Part shown: one piece after another, positions 11,501 through 26,500 of the stretch
How the letters are laid out: each line of letters opens with the position of its first letter
How positions within the stretch are numbered: position 1 is the stretch's first letter
Origin: Bugula neritina
Taxonomy: Eukaryota > Bryozoa > Gymnolaemata > Cheilostomatida > Bugulidae
DNA: 64,000 bases
Reading direction: 5' to 3'
NCBI GenBank assembly: GCA_964035545.1
Contig: OZ037771.1
Location: 11,545,980 to 11,609,979, forward strand
Made by a program: the position numbers and the translations under genes
Notes under the pieces: model-generated
What the model was told of the DNA's origin: nothing
The model's database searches: none
Seen by the model: only the letters and a program-made list of their open reading frames with translations

Positions 11501-14500
11501 TTACAGCAAAACTGCTATCAAAATGATTCTAATTATAAAGTAATTCTATTAACTTTTCAAAAAATTGCATTAAACTTCAGTTTGCCAAGTGGTGGCTCTG
11601 TGCCCAAACCCCCAAACACCTATTTGCACACACTGGGAAGCAAGGAAGTGGGTTAGTTGACCCGTTACCTTGGTAACATCTATTTCCACGCTCGACATGA
11701 CTGTATGTGGAGGAAGGCCGTTGTCATGTACCCCAATCCCGAGTCTGTAGTGACCTGCCATTGCCGAGTTTATCTTTGATTGAACCTTGATCTCTCCGCT
11801 TCTCTTGTCTATCTTAAACATGCCGTAGGAGTTGCCTGCAATGAAAGGCAAGGAGTGAGATGTGACAACTCCTTGAACTTCACAAATCCAGCTGTGGATC
11901 AGAAATAAATAACCATTAGAATAGAAATTGTAAATCTTTCACTTACTAGCTGCACGACGCAATTCCGTAGGTAGAAATGAGAACTGTGAAATTACTTTTA
12001 AGTTAACTTGTAATTAAATTTAGTAGGTTGCTGTGAAATGTACCAATAAAGAGACATAACTCTTGAAGTATTGAGCTGGTAAAAATAAGGGGTTAAGATT
12101 AAACTTAATATTAAAACTGGCTTCCACTCTAAGAATTGATATACAAACAGCTTGGCTATGGCTGTACTTCAGTCAAATAATAAAACAAGTGGATGAACAA
12201 GTGAAAATGTTTGGCCATATTAGCAGACACTGTAAGCACAGCTTCCAACATGACCCCGTGTGCACCAAGAGGGGGGGAGAAGCTCTCACCATGCTGAATG
12301 AAGTAACCGATTCTGCCATTCTCCGCAGTGTCAGGATCAAAGGCTACGACCTTGCCAATGGTGGTGTTCACTGGAGTCTGGTAGGAGCAGGTCAAGGTCA
12401 TGTTCTCAGCAGACGTTACGATTGGCTTGTTGTCGTTCTCATCCAGCACATGGATGTTGACCTTGATATCAGAGCTGAGAGCTGGAGTGCCATAGTCTGT
12501 GGCCACAACAGTCACCTGGGAGAGAATTGTAGGCTACAGTAAAGGGGGGTAGATTAATCACCCTTACTGAAACTACTTTGGAGTGAACCACATAATTATT
12601 GTCATAAAAACTAACGCCAAGTAAAATTTTTGTTGGCAAGGGAATAATGACGAGAACATTGCAAGAGCCCAGTTGGAAAGACAACTCCCAACACGTAGCA
12701 TAGTGTGTGCAGTTGTAATAGCAATCATATTCATCACACCATGTATGCTCTACTGCTATAGCAGAGCCGAGCCTCATCAAATCACAGCACGACATAAAAC
12801 CCAGCTTTAGTTACTTACTGTATAGAACACAGCTTTGGTAACTTACTGTATAGAACACAGCTTTGGTTACTTACTGTATAGAACACAGTTTTGATTACTT
12901 ACTGTATAGAATAAGGATTGGCCACGCTGAGAATATAACAGACATCATATTAATACTACACGAAATCCCAAAACATGATCAGTAGAAATATATAGCTACA
13001 AGTCTACCAATTTCTCATGTTGTAGTGATATGTGCTAGTTAAGGTAGGGTTGAGGAGTAGTAATACAAGCAGCAATACAGAAGTGATGTCATATTATTTG
13101 GGCCATTTTACTTAACTGGAAATCTTCAGTTTTAGCCAGTTTTCCTAAATATTTAGTTAGTTTGAATTTGCGGAACGCGATAGCTTTTTCGTCCCCGTCC
13201 CCAAATCCAAATTAGCTAAATAATTGGGACAAACAAGGGCAATTGAGTGAAATTTAAAAGAACCTTTCTTATTTAGTTGTATATTTTATTGATATTTTAT
13301 TAGTTTTAGGCAAAATCCCATATAAATTAGCAGCTAAATCGTGAAAAATAACCAACAACTGAAGATTTTGAGTGTGTGCTAATTTAAAAAAAATGACCTG
13401 TATATACAACTGCCTCTCACAGTCATGCTGGTTGAAACACATTGATATTTACAGTTAAAGTTACTTTCTGGCTAGAAGTCGAGTATTGGAAACATCATCA
13501 AAGATGTCTAGAGACTCAAGTACCTGGTATTGACCTCCACCAATCTTCTCACGATCCAACGGGGAGCGAGTGGAGATGATTCCCGTGTCATGAGCGATGA
13601 TGAATGGTCCAGAAGATGCATTAGCGATTCTGTACCAGACATTGCCATTGGCTCTCTCATCGGGATCCATGGCTGTAACCTACAGGATCAAGTCACACCG
13701 CACACTCTGACTGTAGTCGGATACTATTCACATGAAACTCGATGTAATAATTGTGAATAAGTGTTTAATTACTTAAATAGTGATTTCAGGTTATGAAGCT
13801 AAGGCAGTATAATATTGATAGCATGAAAAGACAACTCCTGATGCTAATAACACATTTATTACACAAGTTGCGAGATTATATTATGTTTGATTTGATTAAA
13901 TACATAGTTTCAGAGTAACAATAAATTTCATAGTTTGCAATTTTTTTTACAGATTTTTGACAGTCTATATAATCAGGATGAATCTAGCAATGCTGCAAGC
14001 GATGCTGCAAAGAAATGAACTGAAATAAAGTAACATCGAAGATGACGCCCACGACTAACAAGGATAATTGTACCTTTCCCACAAAAGAGTATTTAGGCAT
14101 GTTTTCAGCAACTGACATCTCGTAGTGCGTCACATTGAAACTAGGAGCGTTGTCATTGAGGTCTGCGATCTGGACAAACACGGCAGCTGTGGCCGTCAGC
14201 GGAGGGTCTCCTCGATCTGAAACAGAGGCAGCACAGCAGTTGTATCGTGGAAACTCTAGTAACTTGTTTAGGAGTTGCTCTGCCATGTGAAATGGCAGTA
14301 TTAAAAATTTCGTAATACATATATAATATGCAATGTAATAATATACATATAATATCATACTTGTTCATATTTTTATACAAGCTGGTGGTATTAAAACAGC
14401 TAATACAAAAAGCGTTAGCCAATAGCAAAAGACCCCCCAAAAAAATATGTACCCATAATTTGAGTTTAATCTAATCAATTAATACAAAAAGAAGTGAATA

Positions 14501-17500
14501 TGATTTGACTCCCCCTATCCTAGCCTCAGGTACTCACCTACAGCCACTACGGAGAAGGTGTAGGTTCCCTGCCTCTCCCTGTCCAGTCTAGACTTAGCTG
14601 TGATTAGACCAGACAGTTTGTCTATTGAGAAATACCCAGTGTCTTCCTCACCTCCCAGTCGGTACTGTAAGACAGGGGAAATAGTGCACTTCACGGTATC
14701 CTCACAATGGAGGACAACTCTCAATAACTATCTTACTTCATGATTGCAGTGTGTGAAGCATCTGCTACTAACTTTAGCAAGCAAGAAATAAATCAAACAA
14801 AAATTACTTTAAAAATATAAAAACACGGAGAAAATAAAGAAATCCTCACACAGTTGGCAGGTAAATAAACCCCAGCAGTGTTCTCACCTGAATCTCAGCA
14901 TTGGTGTTGAGGTCCTTGTCGGAGGCCCGCACCTGCACCACGTGGACACCCACCTCGTTGTTCTCAGCTATCAACGGGGTGGAGTATACGAGTCTGTCAA
15001 ACGCAGGTTTCTGGTCATTCACGTCGATTATGTTCACCTGCAGTAGTAGATACAGTGTGTGTGTGTGTGTGTACAGTGTGTGTGTACAGTGTAGTATGTA
15101 CAGTGTATATGTACAGTGTAGTATGTACAGTGTAGTATGTACAGTGTAGTATGCACAGTGTGCGTACAGTGTAGTATGTACAGTGTGTATGTACAGTGTA
15201 CGTACAGCGTAGTATGTACAGTGTGTGTATACTCTGATAACTGGTAGGACACTAAAATATGTCACACTCCAGAGTTTATTCAATACAATAAGAAAACCTT
15301 AAAAGGTGTGGCACAGCAGATCAATACATAAAACAAGTTGAGTAGACAACTCCAAGATACAGAGCAAAGTGTTAACAATTGAACAGACAACTCCTCATAC
15401 ACAGAACATATCATAAAAAGGTGCTACTGTACCAGAAGTGGAGCTCTAGAGCTCCTTGGAGGACTGCCAGAATCAGAGCAGATGATGGTTACATTGATCT
15501 CACTGTGTTTCTCTCTGTCCAGTGCGGCATTCACTACCAGATTATACTCCGACTGGAAGCAGATTAGTATATGTAGAATAATATAGTACAGTATAGTATA
15601 TGTAGTATAGTATATACAGTAGTCTAGTACAGTGTACTTTATCTAAGCCCTAAGGTGACACCAACTTTAACATCACCAAGTTATTTCTACAGAACACAAA
15701 AGACATTCTCTTGAACTAACCATTCTAACACAGAAAAAATGTTGGTCAAAATAAAACGTTTATGAAGAAAAAATGATCAAAAATGAATTTCGAATTTAGA
15801 ATACATTTTGACGATTTGCTAAAAATAATAAAATATATTAAAAACTCATATAAGTCTTTCAATATAAGTAAGTATATGCTAACAATTCTTTAAGACAGGT
15901 AATGCATCTAGTGAGACCACAAATAATAAGTAAAGTTGATAGACAAGAGGCATATAGTAGTATGTGTTGGTAACTCACAGCGTAGGATTCTCTCAGACTG
16001 AAGTAGGGGGAGGTGATGATACACGTCACTATACCGTTGGCTCCCGAGTCACCATCCACCACTCTCACGTGAGCTATGAACGTGCCGTTGGGGGAATGCT
16101 CCGGAACCTATCAACATATTGCAATGAAACATATCAACATATTGTGACAGCATGAGGAGCCGTCTGCGTGACAAACAGGACTGTAACAAATCACAACAAA
16201 ACATCTGCATCTGAACATCTGACACATGACAACCAACATGCTTTGAGCTACTCTGTCAGCAGTGGAAATTAAAATTATGTTTCCCAAAGTAAACTGCTAG
16301 CAGATGACAGTATTTGACATTCTATACAGAAACAACTGATGGGCATTGCAAGGCAAACATATTGCATATACAGCTATACGTCTGCTATGGAGGAAAAGTG
16401 AAGAGACAATCTCTTGCATTTCTAAACTTTTACAATTTTATGAGAAATTAAATCAAAACATTTTCACTTGGCTATTCAACATGGTTACTACAGTGACACT
16501 TTACTGCTATCCATAAATTAATTGCATTACTTTAAGGAGGTTTTGTAGCTCAATTAAGGTAGAAGTGGGAACACGCACGGGTTTGCATGGGAACAAAGAG
16601 AAGAACTGCCTCAGCCTGTCACAACTACCTGTTAATATTGTCACCAATTCACTTACCAGCACGACACCATTTCAGTAATTACTCAGCAAAATGTAGGAAA
16701 ATAATACAATTCTAAATTAGCTGCAGCACCTTTTCACGGGACAATTCCTCTTTGTAGCTGGGACCAGGAATGCATCAAGGGGCATGTTGAGATGAAACTA
16801 ATTACCATCATGTAACCAACTCTCAACTAATTGAATAAATGGAAAAGTAATCAGAGGTGAAATGTAAACAACAGGCGCGCAGTTCTTCAGCTCATTACCT
16901 TCGTTGAGATGGTTGAAGTAGCAGATGCCCAAACCTGATGCTTATTAATTTAATTAAAAGTATAATAACTAAAGTATGCAGCAGTGAGATGCAAGAGCGT
17001 GTATTACATCACACTCTATTATATTATAGTATTTCAAGTAGACCAGATGAAGAAATATTATTACCTAGTATACGCAGATAATATTTCATCATAGTTTCAA
17101 AAAATAGTTTGAAGGTGCTGCTACGAGGATGTTCTATCCTATGACAGAACCTTAGAACAAGCAGCCCGTGACGCACAGACAGCGAACTACTATGAAAAAA
17201 TTCTGCCGAAGTAATTTTCAGTAGTGTTGAATATTTCAGATTCCCACGAATACATTACAAACTATTGAACATAGAGTGAGATATAAAAATGATATAATGA
17301 TAACAGAGGGCAGTCAAGGTTATTGGTTATTTGAGTTTTGATGTCTATTTAGTAAAATAGCAATAGCAGTCTGCTTCAAATAAGACTTTGCAATTAAATA
17401 AAAAATACATCGGCATGAATAAAATTCCGGAATAACATCACCACAAAAAACTATGAAGTTTTATTTTGGAAGTTATATTTACATTTCTTTTGTACTTTAT

Positions 17501-20500
17501 GGTAAAAACAAATTATTCTAGACAAATACTAGTTTATTAGTTTGGCCCCATCACTGCTCTGATGAACAAATGTTTCATTCACATGACAGGCATAAAACTT
17601 AGTATATACTTGTGTATAGTTTATATATTATATAGTGTATATACATGTGTATAGTTTATATATTATATAGTGTATATACATGTGTATAGTTTATATATTA
17701 TATAGTGTATATACATGTGTATAGTTTATATATTATATAGTGTATATATCATATGGTGCAGAGCACATAGTAAACTGTTAGAATGGCTGCATGAAAGATG
17801 TGGACTAATTACTATCATCAATGACATTTTTGGAGCTGAAATATTTACAAAGAATTTTTCCCAGTCAATTTCAAGATGTTCACCATAAATAAGTTGTAAA
17901 TTAAGTATCGTTTAGAAATGGTTTGCAGCTGGAGTATGTATACAAAAGTTCACCACCCCCCCCCCCCCCCCTATACACAGTAGAGTAACAGCACTGTACT
18001 AACAAGTCAAAGTTATTTTTAGTTGGAATGTGGGTTACACATGGCAGTTAGCCTTTTCCCAAAATGCTAATCTATAATATTACTACTTGGTGTTTCAGTG
18101 ATACTTTTATAGATGCGTACCCTGTGTATACCTAGTATACTGTGTACACTGTATAAGAATGGGTGATCAACGCTAGATTATTATTCACATTTTATCCAAA
18201 ATACCCTCTAAACTGTAAAGTAAGCCTACATAGCATGTGAACCTACATATAGCATGTGAACCTACATATAGCATGTGGACCTACATATAGCATGTGGACC
18301 TATATCAAGAATGATAACAAATAGGCAACCAATGTCTTTTATGCTCAAAAACTTCAAAGCTAACTTTTCTACCAGCAGCTGTGTGTAGTGTAAAAAATAA
18401 AGTCAATGAGCAAAGATTGCTGCAGGTATTATAGCTGTACTATACTTGTACAATCTCTAAAGATACATCTAGACCCTCTCTCCACCAACAGAGCAGCACT
18501 TTGGTATGTTATAAAGATATTGAATGCAAAGAGATGGATAATTAGCCATCCTGTCTTGTTATTAACAAACAGTAACTGGGTGAAGTAAGATGTGTTATGC
18601 TGTGCATTGCTAACATTGAGTAGTTATTTTGATAGGCTGGGAAATGTCAAGCTACAATCTCAGCCATATTAATGTTGCAGTAAGCACACATCTACTCACT
18701 AATGAGCAGTGAGATACTAAAACTGGTAGTTTAATGGCTGCTGCCTGCTGCTGACTCAGACAGCATCAAAGTCTCTCACCTTCACATCACCCTACATTAC
18801 CCACACAGAGCTGACTATAACATCAAATTACTGTCTCTCCCTTCATCTCTAATAGACATAAACCTATAGTATAGATCCAGACAAGAGTAATTAATACAAC
18901 TAGTTATTTCTCATCACTTAAACTCGAGTCCAAGAAATATATTTTATCGCAGAAAAGCTCTGCATTTGCCCCATTAATACCATTTCTATGTCAATACCAT
19001 TGTACAAAACATTATCAAGCAATTGGTTCAACGTCTGAGCTACCAAAGTACCTATACAACTGTTAACAACTCAGCCTAGCCCACGTTCTAACAGAAACAG
19101 CCGCTAGTTACAGAGTTATCCCACCAGAAGAAAGGTCACGGTGAGGCAGCACTACTAATATATACCTGAGCCTTGGAGCTGCCGATAGTCCTGATGTTGA
19201 TAGTCGGGGAGTTGTCGTTCACGTCGGCCACGGATATATTCACCACTGCCTTGCCACACTTGGGGAGAGGGGCGGAGTCACACGCCTCCACCATCAACAG
19301 CAGAGTCTTGTCGACCTCGTAGTCTAGCTGCTGCCGCAGGTAGAGTTCACCTGAGAGGTCAAGAGAAACAGCTTTATGGCAGGACAACCCCAAACAGATC
19401 AAACTCTCCTATGGTGTATATATTATGAGAAGCAGAGAACTGAGGCATAAAATTTGGGGTAGATGCAGTCATGGAGAAATTGAGAAAAGCCTGTGATCTG
19501 GATTAGAAATGTAACATAAGAAGTTATGTTTTTCCGAGCATTTCAACCTGCGCCCTCAAAAAAAAATTTAATACAAAATTAGAGAGCTTCGGCTATCTCA
19601 ATAGAGGGGTTTCAGACATCCCTCCAGAGGAATTTGTATTTTAAAGTTGTCTCCCCCTACAGGTATTGGGGGCAGTCTCCATGATATATAGAAGGCCCAT
19701 AAAATAAGTAGAGATGTATGGTTTGAGTGAAGACTACTACTAGTATAAGTTTCATTTTTTCTGAGATTAATATTTTGGCATAGGTACACATATGAGCAGT
19801 TTCAGAAATTTTTTAAAAAAATTTGTTAATGATAAATGGCACAAAAAGAAAACTTCAAAGCATATTTGTGGTTTTGGTTATTGAGCAAATCTGAAGCTGG
19901 CAGCTGTCATTATTATTTGCTTTGCTGACTGTAACCAGTCTGGTTAGAGCTGCTAACCTTTCAACTCTTAGAACAATAATAACATGCTCGTACACTATAT
20001 AGCTGCACTAGTGGGCTCTGTCTTACTGAACTCCAAATGCTCCAAATTATGGGTTGGAACACATGCCTGTACGTTTATGAAGGCACTGGCTCATTTGTAT
20101 TAACATGTTCACGTACTTACACACCTATACTATGAAAATAACTAAGCCACCCTACTATCTAATATTTCTATATATCAAAAAAATTATTATAAATATAAAG
20201 ATATGTATTAAAATAGATAGATTAAATTTGTAATTTCAAACAACATCTTATCTAAAAATGCCAAACACTGTATAACTATATATATTTTTTAAAAGCATTT
20301 GTTTACATGGCATGCCTGCAAGTCAATGAAAATATTTAGAGAACAGTAAAAAGAAGCATATAAATTTCAGAATAGTTTCTTCTTTTCTGAGATGAATATT
20401 TTGGAAATGTCCCACCATTCAACATTTAAATTAAGTCTGTAAAAAAAATTTCACAGTGTATTTTCAATAAATAACTATTCTTGCAAGCTGTTTGTATACC

Positions 20501-23500
20501 AACATTCCTAATAAAGAAATGTTTTTGGAGCATTGTAAATTGTATACTGCTGCATTGCAGAAAAAAAATCATCAAAAAAAAGCACTTTTCAGCCAAAGCA
20601 ACTTATTTTGTTTTCAAAAAAAGTTGAAATGTACATTTAGTACCAGCTGTAAAGTATAGAAAGAACGAACTATGTCATAATGACTGCATTCTTATGACAC
20701 TAATAAAATTAAGATTGGCTTTACTCCATACGGGTCTTGCTCAAAGGTGGAGTTCTAAATAATGCTACTAAGTTTCACTAAATTCCCAGATAATACTTTT
20801 TATATCAAATCATTTGGCTTTACTGATTTAGCTATATTATGTACATTTTGTACTTATTTATCTCTAGGTCAGATTTCAGCCATATATTTGACCGCATTGC
20901 TATACTTCCTTTGTGCCAGCATTCTCTCCTTTATATCTTTTCTGTGGTTTCTAATAATTTTCAGTGGTATGTCACTGTATGTAAACTATGTGAACCATCA
21001 GGCTATCTCTTATACAATGCATGCTGCTATAAGAATAACAGCAGCTGTTTTGTATTCAATCAACCTCGTTGCAAGAATTTTGTTTGCTTGAAGCTCTCTG
21101 TTGAGTAGCTGTCTCTCTATATTACATAACTGCTTATTCAAGAAAGTGCACGATGAGAACTGTCCAACTTTAGCTGTCTAACTTAAATTACATTATATAG
21201 GATTACATCACTACATAATAAGCTGATTAAACAACACATATAAATCGGCCAAAAACACTACACACTTGACTAGCTCTAGTTGGACTCATTTATATTTCGA
21301 GTTTTTTACATTACTTGAACATGCTTTAGCCAATTTGTTGCATTATTTTTCATCCATACATGTAATACAAAGATTTAGTATATTATTTTTTAGGTTTGGA
21401 TTGTCTAATAGGCAGGTATCGCAGATATTTAATCAGACTGCGAAGTTGCTTAGAGAAGCTCTAAATCCAATGATAGTATTTTATCGACACAAGGAGGTTA
21501 ATAAAACAATTCCACCTCAATGAACTTTGACCTAGTTAACTAGACCACTGTAAAATGGCATGCCAGAACAAACACAAACCAGCTTGCAAGAATAATTATT
21601 CATTGAAAATACACTGTGAAAAATTCTTTTACAGACTTAATTTAAATGTTGAATTGTGGGACATTTCCAAAATATTCATCTCAGAAAAGAAGAAACTATT
21701 CTGAAATTTATATGCTTCCTTTTACTGTTCTTTAAATATTTTCATTGACTTGCAGGCATGTCATGTAAACAAATGCTTTTAAAAAATATATATAGTTATA
21801 CAGTGTTTGGCATTTTTAGATAAGATGTTGTTTGAAATTACAAATTTAATCGCTATCTATTTTAATACATATCTTTATATTTATAATAATGTTTTTGATA
21901 TATAGAAATATTAGATAGTAGGGTGGCTTAGTTATTTTCATAGTATAGGTGTGTAAGTACGTGAACATGTTAATACAAATGAGCCAGTGCCTTCATAAAC
22001 GTACAGGCATGTGTTCCAACCCATAATTTGGAGCATTTGGAGTTCAGTAAGACAGAGCCCACTAGTGCAGCTATATAGTGTACGAGCATGTTATTATTGT
22101 TCTAAGAGTTGAAAGGTTAGCAGCTCTAACCAGACTGGTTACAGTCAGCAAAGCAAATAATAATGACAGCTGCCAGCTTCAGATTTGCTCAATAACCAAA
22201 ACCACAAATATGCTTTGAAGTTTTCTTTTTGTGCCATTTATCATTAACAAAATTTTTTAAAAAATTTCTGAAACTGCTCATATGTGTACCTATGCCAAAA
22301 TATTAATCTCAGAAAAAATGAAACTTATACTAGTAGTAGTCTTCACTCAAACCATACATCTCTACTTATTTTATGGGCCTTCTATATATCATTGAGACTG
22401 CCCCCAATCCCTGTAGGGGGAGGCAACTTTAAAATACAAATTCCTCTGGAGGGATGTCTGAAACCCCTCTATTTCTTCACTACTGCTTTTAAATGTAAAA
22501 TTTAATTTATTGAGATCCAAGCAGGTTTGAAGATGTAGTCACCATATTAAACAGTATAACACACACACAGAGTAGATGACACTCAGTCACATGTTAGTTC
22601 AGGTAAATCCCCCAACCTGTCAGCTCATTGAGTTCAAAAAGTCGCTTCATCTTGGGCGAGGCCCTCCGGCTGATGGCGTACTTTATGGCAGCGTTGTCTC
22701 CGCTGTCCTGATCGGTTGCCTGCAGTCTTGTCAGCATGATCTGCGATCTCGCTGACTCCGGTACCCGCACATTGTACAGAGGCTGACCGAAGATCGGAGT
22801 AAAGTCATTCACATCTTTAACAGTTATGTTCAGCCACATCATGCCTGACCTGCAGCACAAAATACAGAAAGAGGGGATGTCAAACTGTCCGACAGGAAGA
22901 GCTACGCATATTGTGGAGTTGTCCGATTTTTCTCATAGCCTGTGTGACATGGCAGCACTCTATTATAGGTAAAAATGGCACAAATGGCAAAGTAGCTAAA
23001 ATGGTACAGGTGTTAAATTTTCCCAAACCCCAAACAAAACCTCCCATTCCAAACCCCCAACCCTAATATTGAAAATATTGAGATTGCAGGCTAATTTCAC
23101 AAAACTTGATAACTAGGAGTGTTTTTATGGCTTTAGCTTCTTTGAGAACATGATTTCTCCCACACTTGAATATGTACAGCTGTTACACTGCCTAACCAGA
23201 AAAAAACTAAAGCAATCAAATATAAAAGCCCCCCAGTGAGTTATTATATAACTCAGGTTACACACAAACAGGATGCTCAAGCAATACCACAACAACAAAA
23301 GGCAGTATATTGTGAAACCCAAACTATATGCCATTTAATTAGTGCCTGGAGTGTAATTTATTGAATTTCTATAATTTCAAAATATACAATATATTAATAA
23401 ATTTTCTTTCTCATCCCCCAGCTTGTTGCTACTTGTGTATTTCATAGTTGCTTATAATTAGAAGAAATGTACAACACTAGAGTTAATCTTATTACCCAAT

Positions 23501-26500
23501 AGGAATAAAGAATACATTGTACTTATATATCCTGAAGAGTGTAGAGGAAATACTGAGTGAGAAATACTTCCAGCATATTATTACTCCAGAAAACCAACTG
23601 ATTTACAAGAGTACACATTTCAAGTATAGTTGTTTAGTGAAAAATTTATTACAAAGAAATTTCTGTTAAAATCTACTGCAGTCAAGCGCTGATCATGTGA
23701 CCAAATTGTTTACCATGTGACCAAAGAGCTGATCATGTGACCAAATTGTTTACCATGTGACCAAAGCGCTGATCATGTGACTGGAATCAGAAGTGTAGTC
23801 AGTTATACTAATTGAGAACTTAACGAGAAGATTTCTGAGTATCTCACAAAGAAAGGCCAACCCAGTTTCTTTACCAAAGACACCCTGACAATGCAATTAC
23901 CAAGCAATGGATTGATGAATGCATTGTATTGCTTTCTAGACTTGCATATGAACTGGGAATCTGTCATCACACTGGTGACTGGAAAACTTCATGCGAAAAT
24001 GCTAATAAAAGTCAGCAATAAATGGGTATAGGGTCAGCATAGTAGCTAATATCTCATGTCCCGGAGCATTCACAGTTGACTGAGTGATGACTGCAGAGTT
24101 TAAACCATTAAACAACAAAGGATAAATCTTGTTCAATTTTTCTCTTTCAAAGGATAATTATTACTGCAAATTAAACAGCCATAAAGTGTGGCTGCCTATA
24201 GCTCTAACATGAAGGTGGCCGCTGATTCATCTTAGTTGATGACTTTAGCATACTACAGTCATCAGTGGCATCACCTTGACACACAGTTGAAGTCAGCCAC
24301 CATCAAGTGCTTGTTTCAGTTGCAGAGTTTCTTTTTACAAAAGGCCAGTTCCAAAAATTACAAATTTTTCAAAGCTACAAATTTTTCCAAGCTAACAATA
24401 TGTCTTATTTTTAAAATACTCATTTAGGAGTTGCGCTACTTTAACCTGAACTGTGACAGATTTTACTCTCAAACACAGATGTAGCCTAGGTAGTCAAGAA
24501 GGAAGATACTAACCGGGAGGGTTGGCCGTAGTCCCGAGCTACCAACTTCAACATGTAAGAGCCCCGAGTCTCTCTGTCTAACTTCTTCACCAGAACTAAG
24601 AGCAGTTCCGTGACTCCGTACTGCATCGCCACAGAATTTATCCTGAACGCTGCAAGTACATGACATGAGATCACTTGGTTACAGCATCACTATCTTACTT
24701 ACAGCATCACTACCTTACTTACAGCATCACTACCTTACTTACAGCATCGCCAACTTACTTACAGCAACACTACCTTACTTACAGCATCACTACCTTACTT
24801 ACAGCATTGCCAACTTACTTACAGCATCACTACCTTACTTACAGCATCACTACCTTACTAACAGCATCACTACAGTATGGACATGTTGTATAACATATCT
24901 TAACAAAGCTGCAGAAACCAAATGCAACCCACAATCTCTTATCGCACAAGAACACCAAACATATTTTATTTTGAAACAACTAGACAGCTAAACAGAGAAT
25001 TCTTTTACACCAGTTCAATACAATCTACAACCAGTCTCATAAAACATGTTCTAGAAATAATCTACTAGTAGTTGACATCATGCCATTGAGTTCTCACCTT
25101 CGGTGTGAGACAGCAGTTCATAGTCGGCAACGCCATATTTGATGGAGTCCCTATCAGTGGCTACGGGCAGGAAGTAGGTAGCGTTGACAGGTCTATCCTC
25201 AGGTATGGTTAAATCTAGACTCTGCTGTGGGAACATCGGGGAGTTGTCATTCACGTCTTCTATTTCGATCTGCACAACACACCACGTGTACTGTATAGCA
25301 CCCCTTATATTGTTTAGCACCACGTGTACTGTATAGCACCACGTGTACTGTATAGCACCACGTGTACTGTATAGCACCACGTGTACTGTACAGCACCACG
25401 TGTACTGTACAGCACCACGTGTACTGTATAGCACCACGTGTACTGTATAGCACTACGTGTACTGTATAGCACCACGTGTACTGTATAGCACTACGTGTAC
25501 TGTATAGCACCATGTGTACTGTATAGCACTACGTGTACTGTATAGCACCACGTGTACTGTATAGCACCACGTGTACTGTATAGCACCACGTGTACTGTAT
25601 AGCACCACGTGCACTGTATAGCAGCACATATACTGTATAGCACCATGTGTACTGTATAGCACTACGTGTACTGTATAGCACTACGTGTACTGTATAGCAC
25701 CACGTGTACTGTATAGCAGCACATATACTGTATAGCAGCACATATACTGTATAGCAGCATATAATCTCGTAGTTATGGTAGAGCATACTATAACCTAGAG
25801 TTGGCTAAACAGATGGGTATACAGCTACACGCTAGAACAGTAAAGTCTTTAGGCAGATTTTACCTTTGACTCAAAATATTGAGGTCAAACAGAATAATCT
25901 AACGAGAAGAAAACCCTTACCTTGACTTTGATGATCTGAAAGTTGTAGGAAGGACCTGCAAGCACGTCCAGGTCAATGAAGCAGTCCTCTGGTGTATCCA
26001 TACACATGAGCTCTCTGTCCAGCACCTGACTGGTCCGCAGCACACTCGTCTGACTCCCAAGGTCAAAGTAAGGTGTCGGGTCCAGCAGCTGAAATCTACA
26101 GAAGTAAACTCTACAGCTTGAAGTGGATATTTACTTTATCTAGAAAGTTTCTACGTGAAAAGCTACAGTAGGATGAGGGGGGAAGGGTTGAAAAAAAAAT
26201 TTCAACACTTTAAAATTATGTAAGTGGCATTTTGAAAGACTTTCTATAGACGAGTGTATTAGTGGCCCTTGTACTCTACACAGAGCCAAAAGGAGTGGGC
26301 GGCTGCAGAACCTCATGACAGCATTTGACAGTATCCACAGCTGGGCCACTGCACTCAGCCTGTGACACACTCAACTCAGGTGTTCAAATTATTCTAAATA
26401 TGTTGATAACATTGCACTGTTACTTTTTATGGAGCTACAAGGGTGCTGAATCAGGAACAATGCTGCATGCCACAGCTAGTTGCTTATAACCAAATCTTTC

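Noticed and set aside
13100-13400. Possible MITE: ATCTTCAGTT and its inverse with a similar GG(C/T)CATTTT near the ends
   Set aside because: Arms are short and imperfect and no target duplication was found.
14846-15252. Tyr/His/Cys-rich frames
   Set aside because: Translation of the TGTACAGTGTAG minisatellite; only 14888-15037 is a true exon.
20762-21091. 109-codon hydrophobic open frame in the middle of the inverted-repeat element
   Set aside because: AT-rich composition gives hydrophobic codons by chance; no motif, splice or family support.
24665-24991. Long frames reading LTYSIT repeats
   Set aside because: Translation of the 20-bp minisatellite in several frames.
25247-25786. Frames reading YTWCYTVHVV repeats
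   Set aside because: Translation of the 19-bp minisatellite; because 19 is not divisible by 3, all frames stay open.
26160-26390. 76-codon - strand frame with GC-richer patch
   Set aside because: No splice sites joining it to the protocadherin frame, and no recognisable family.
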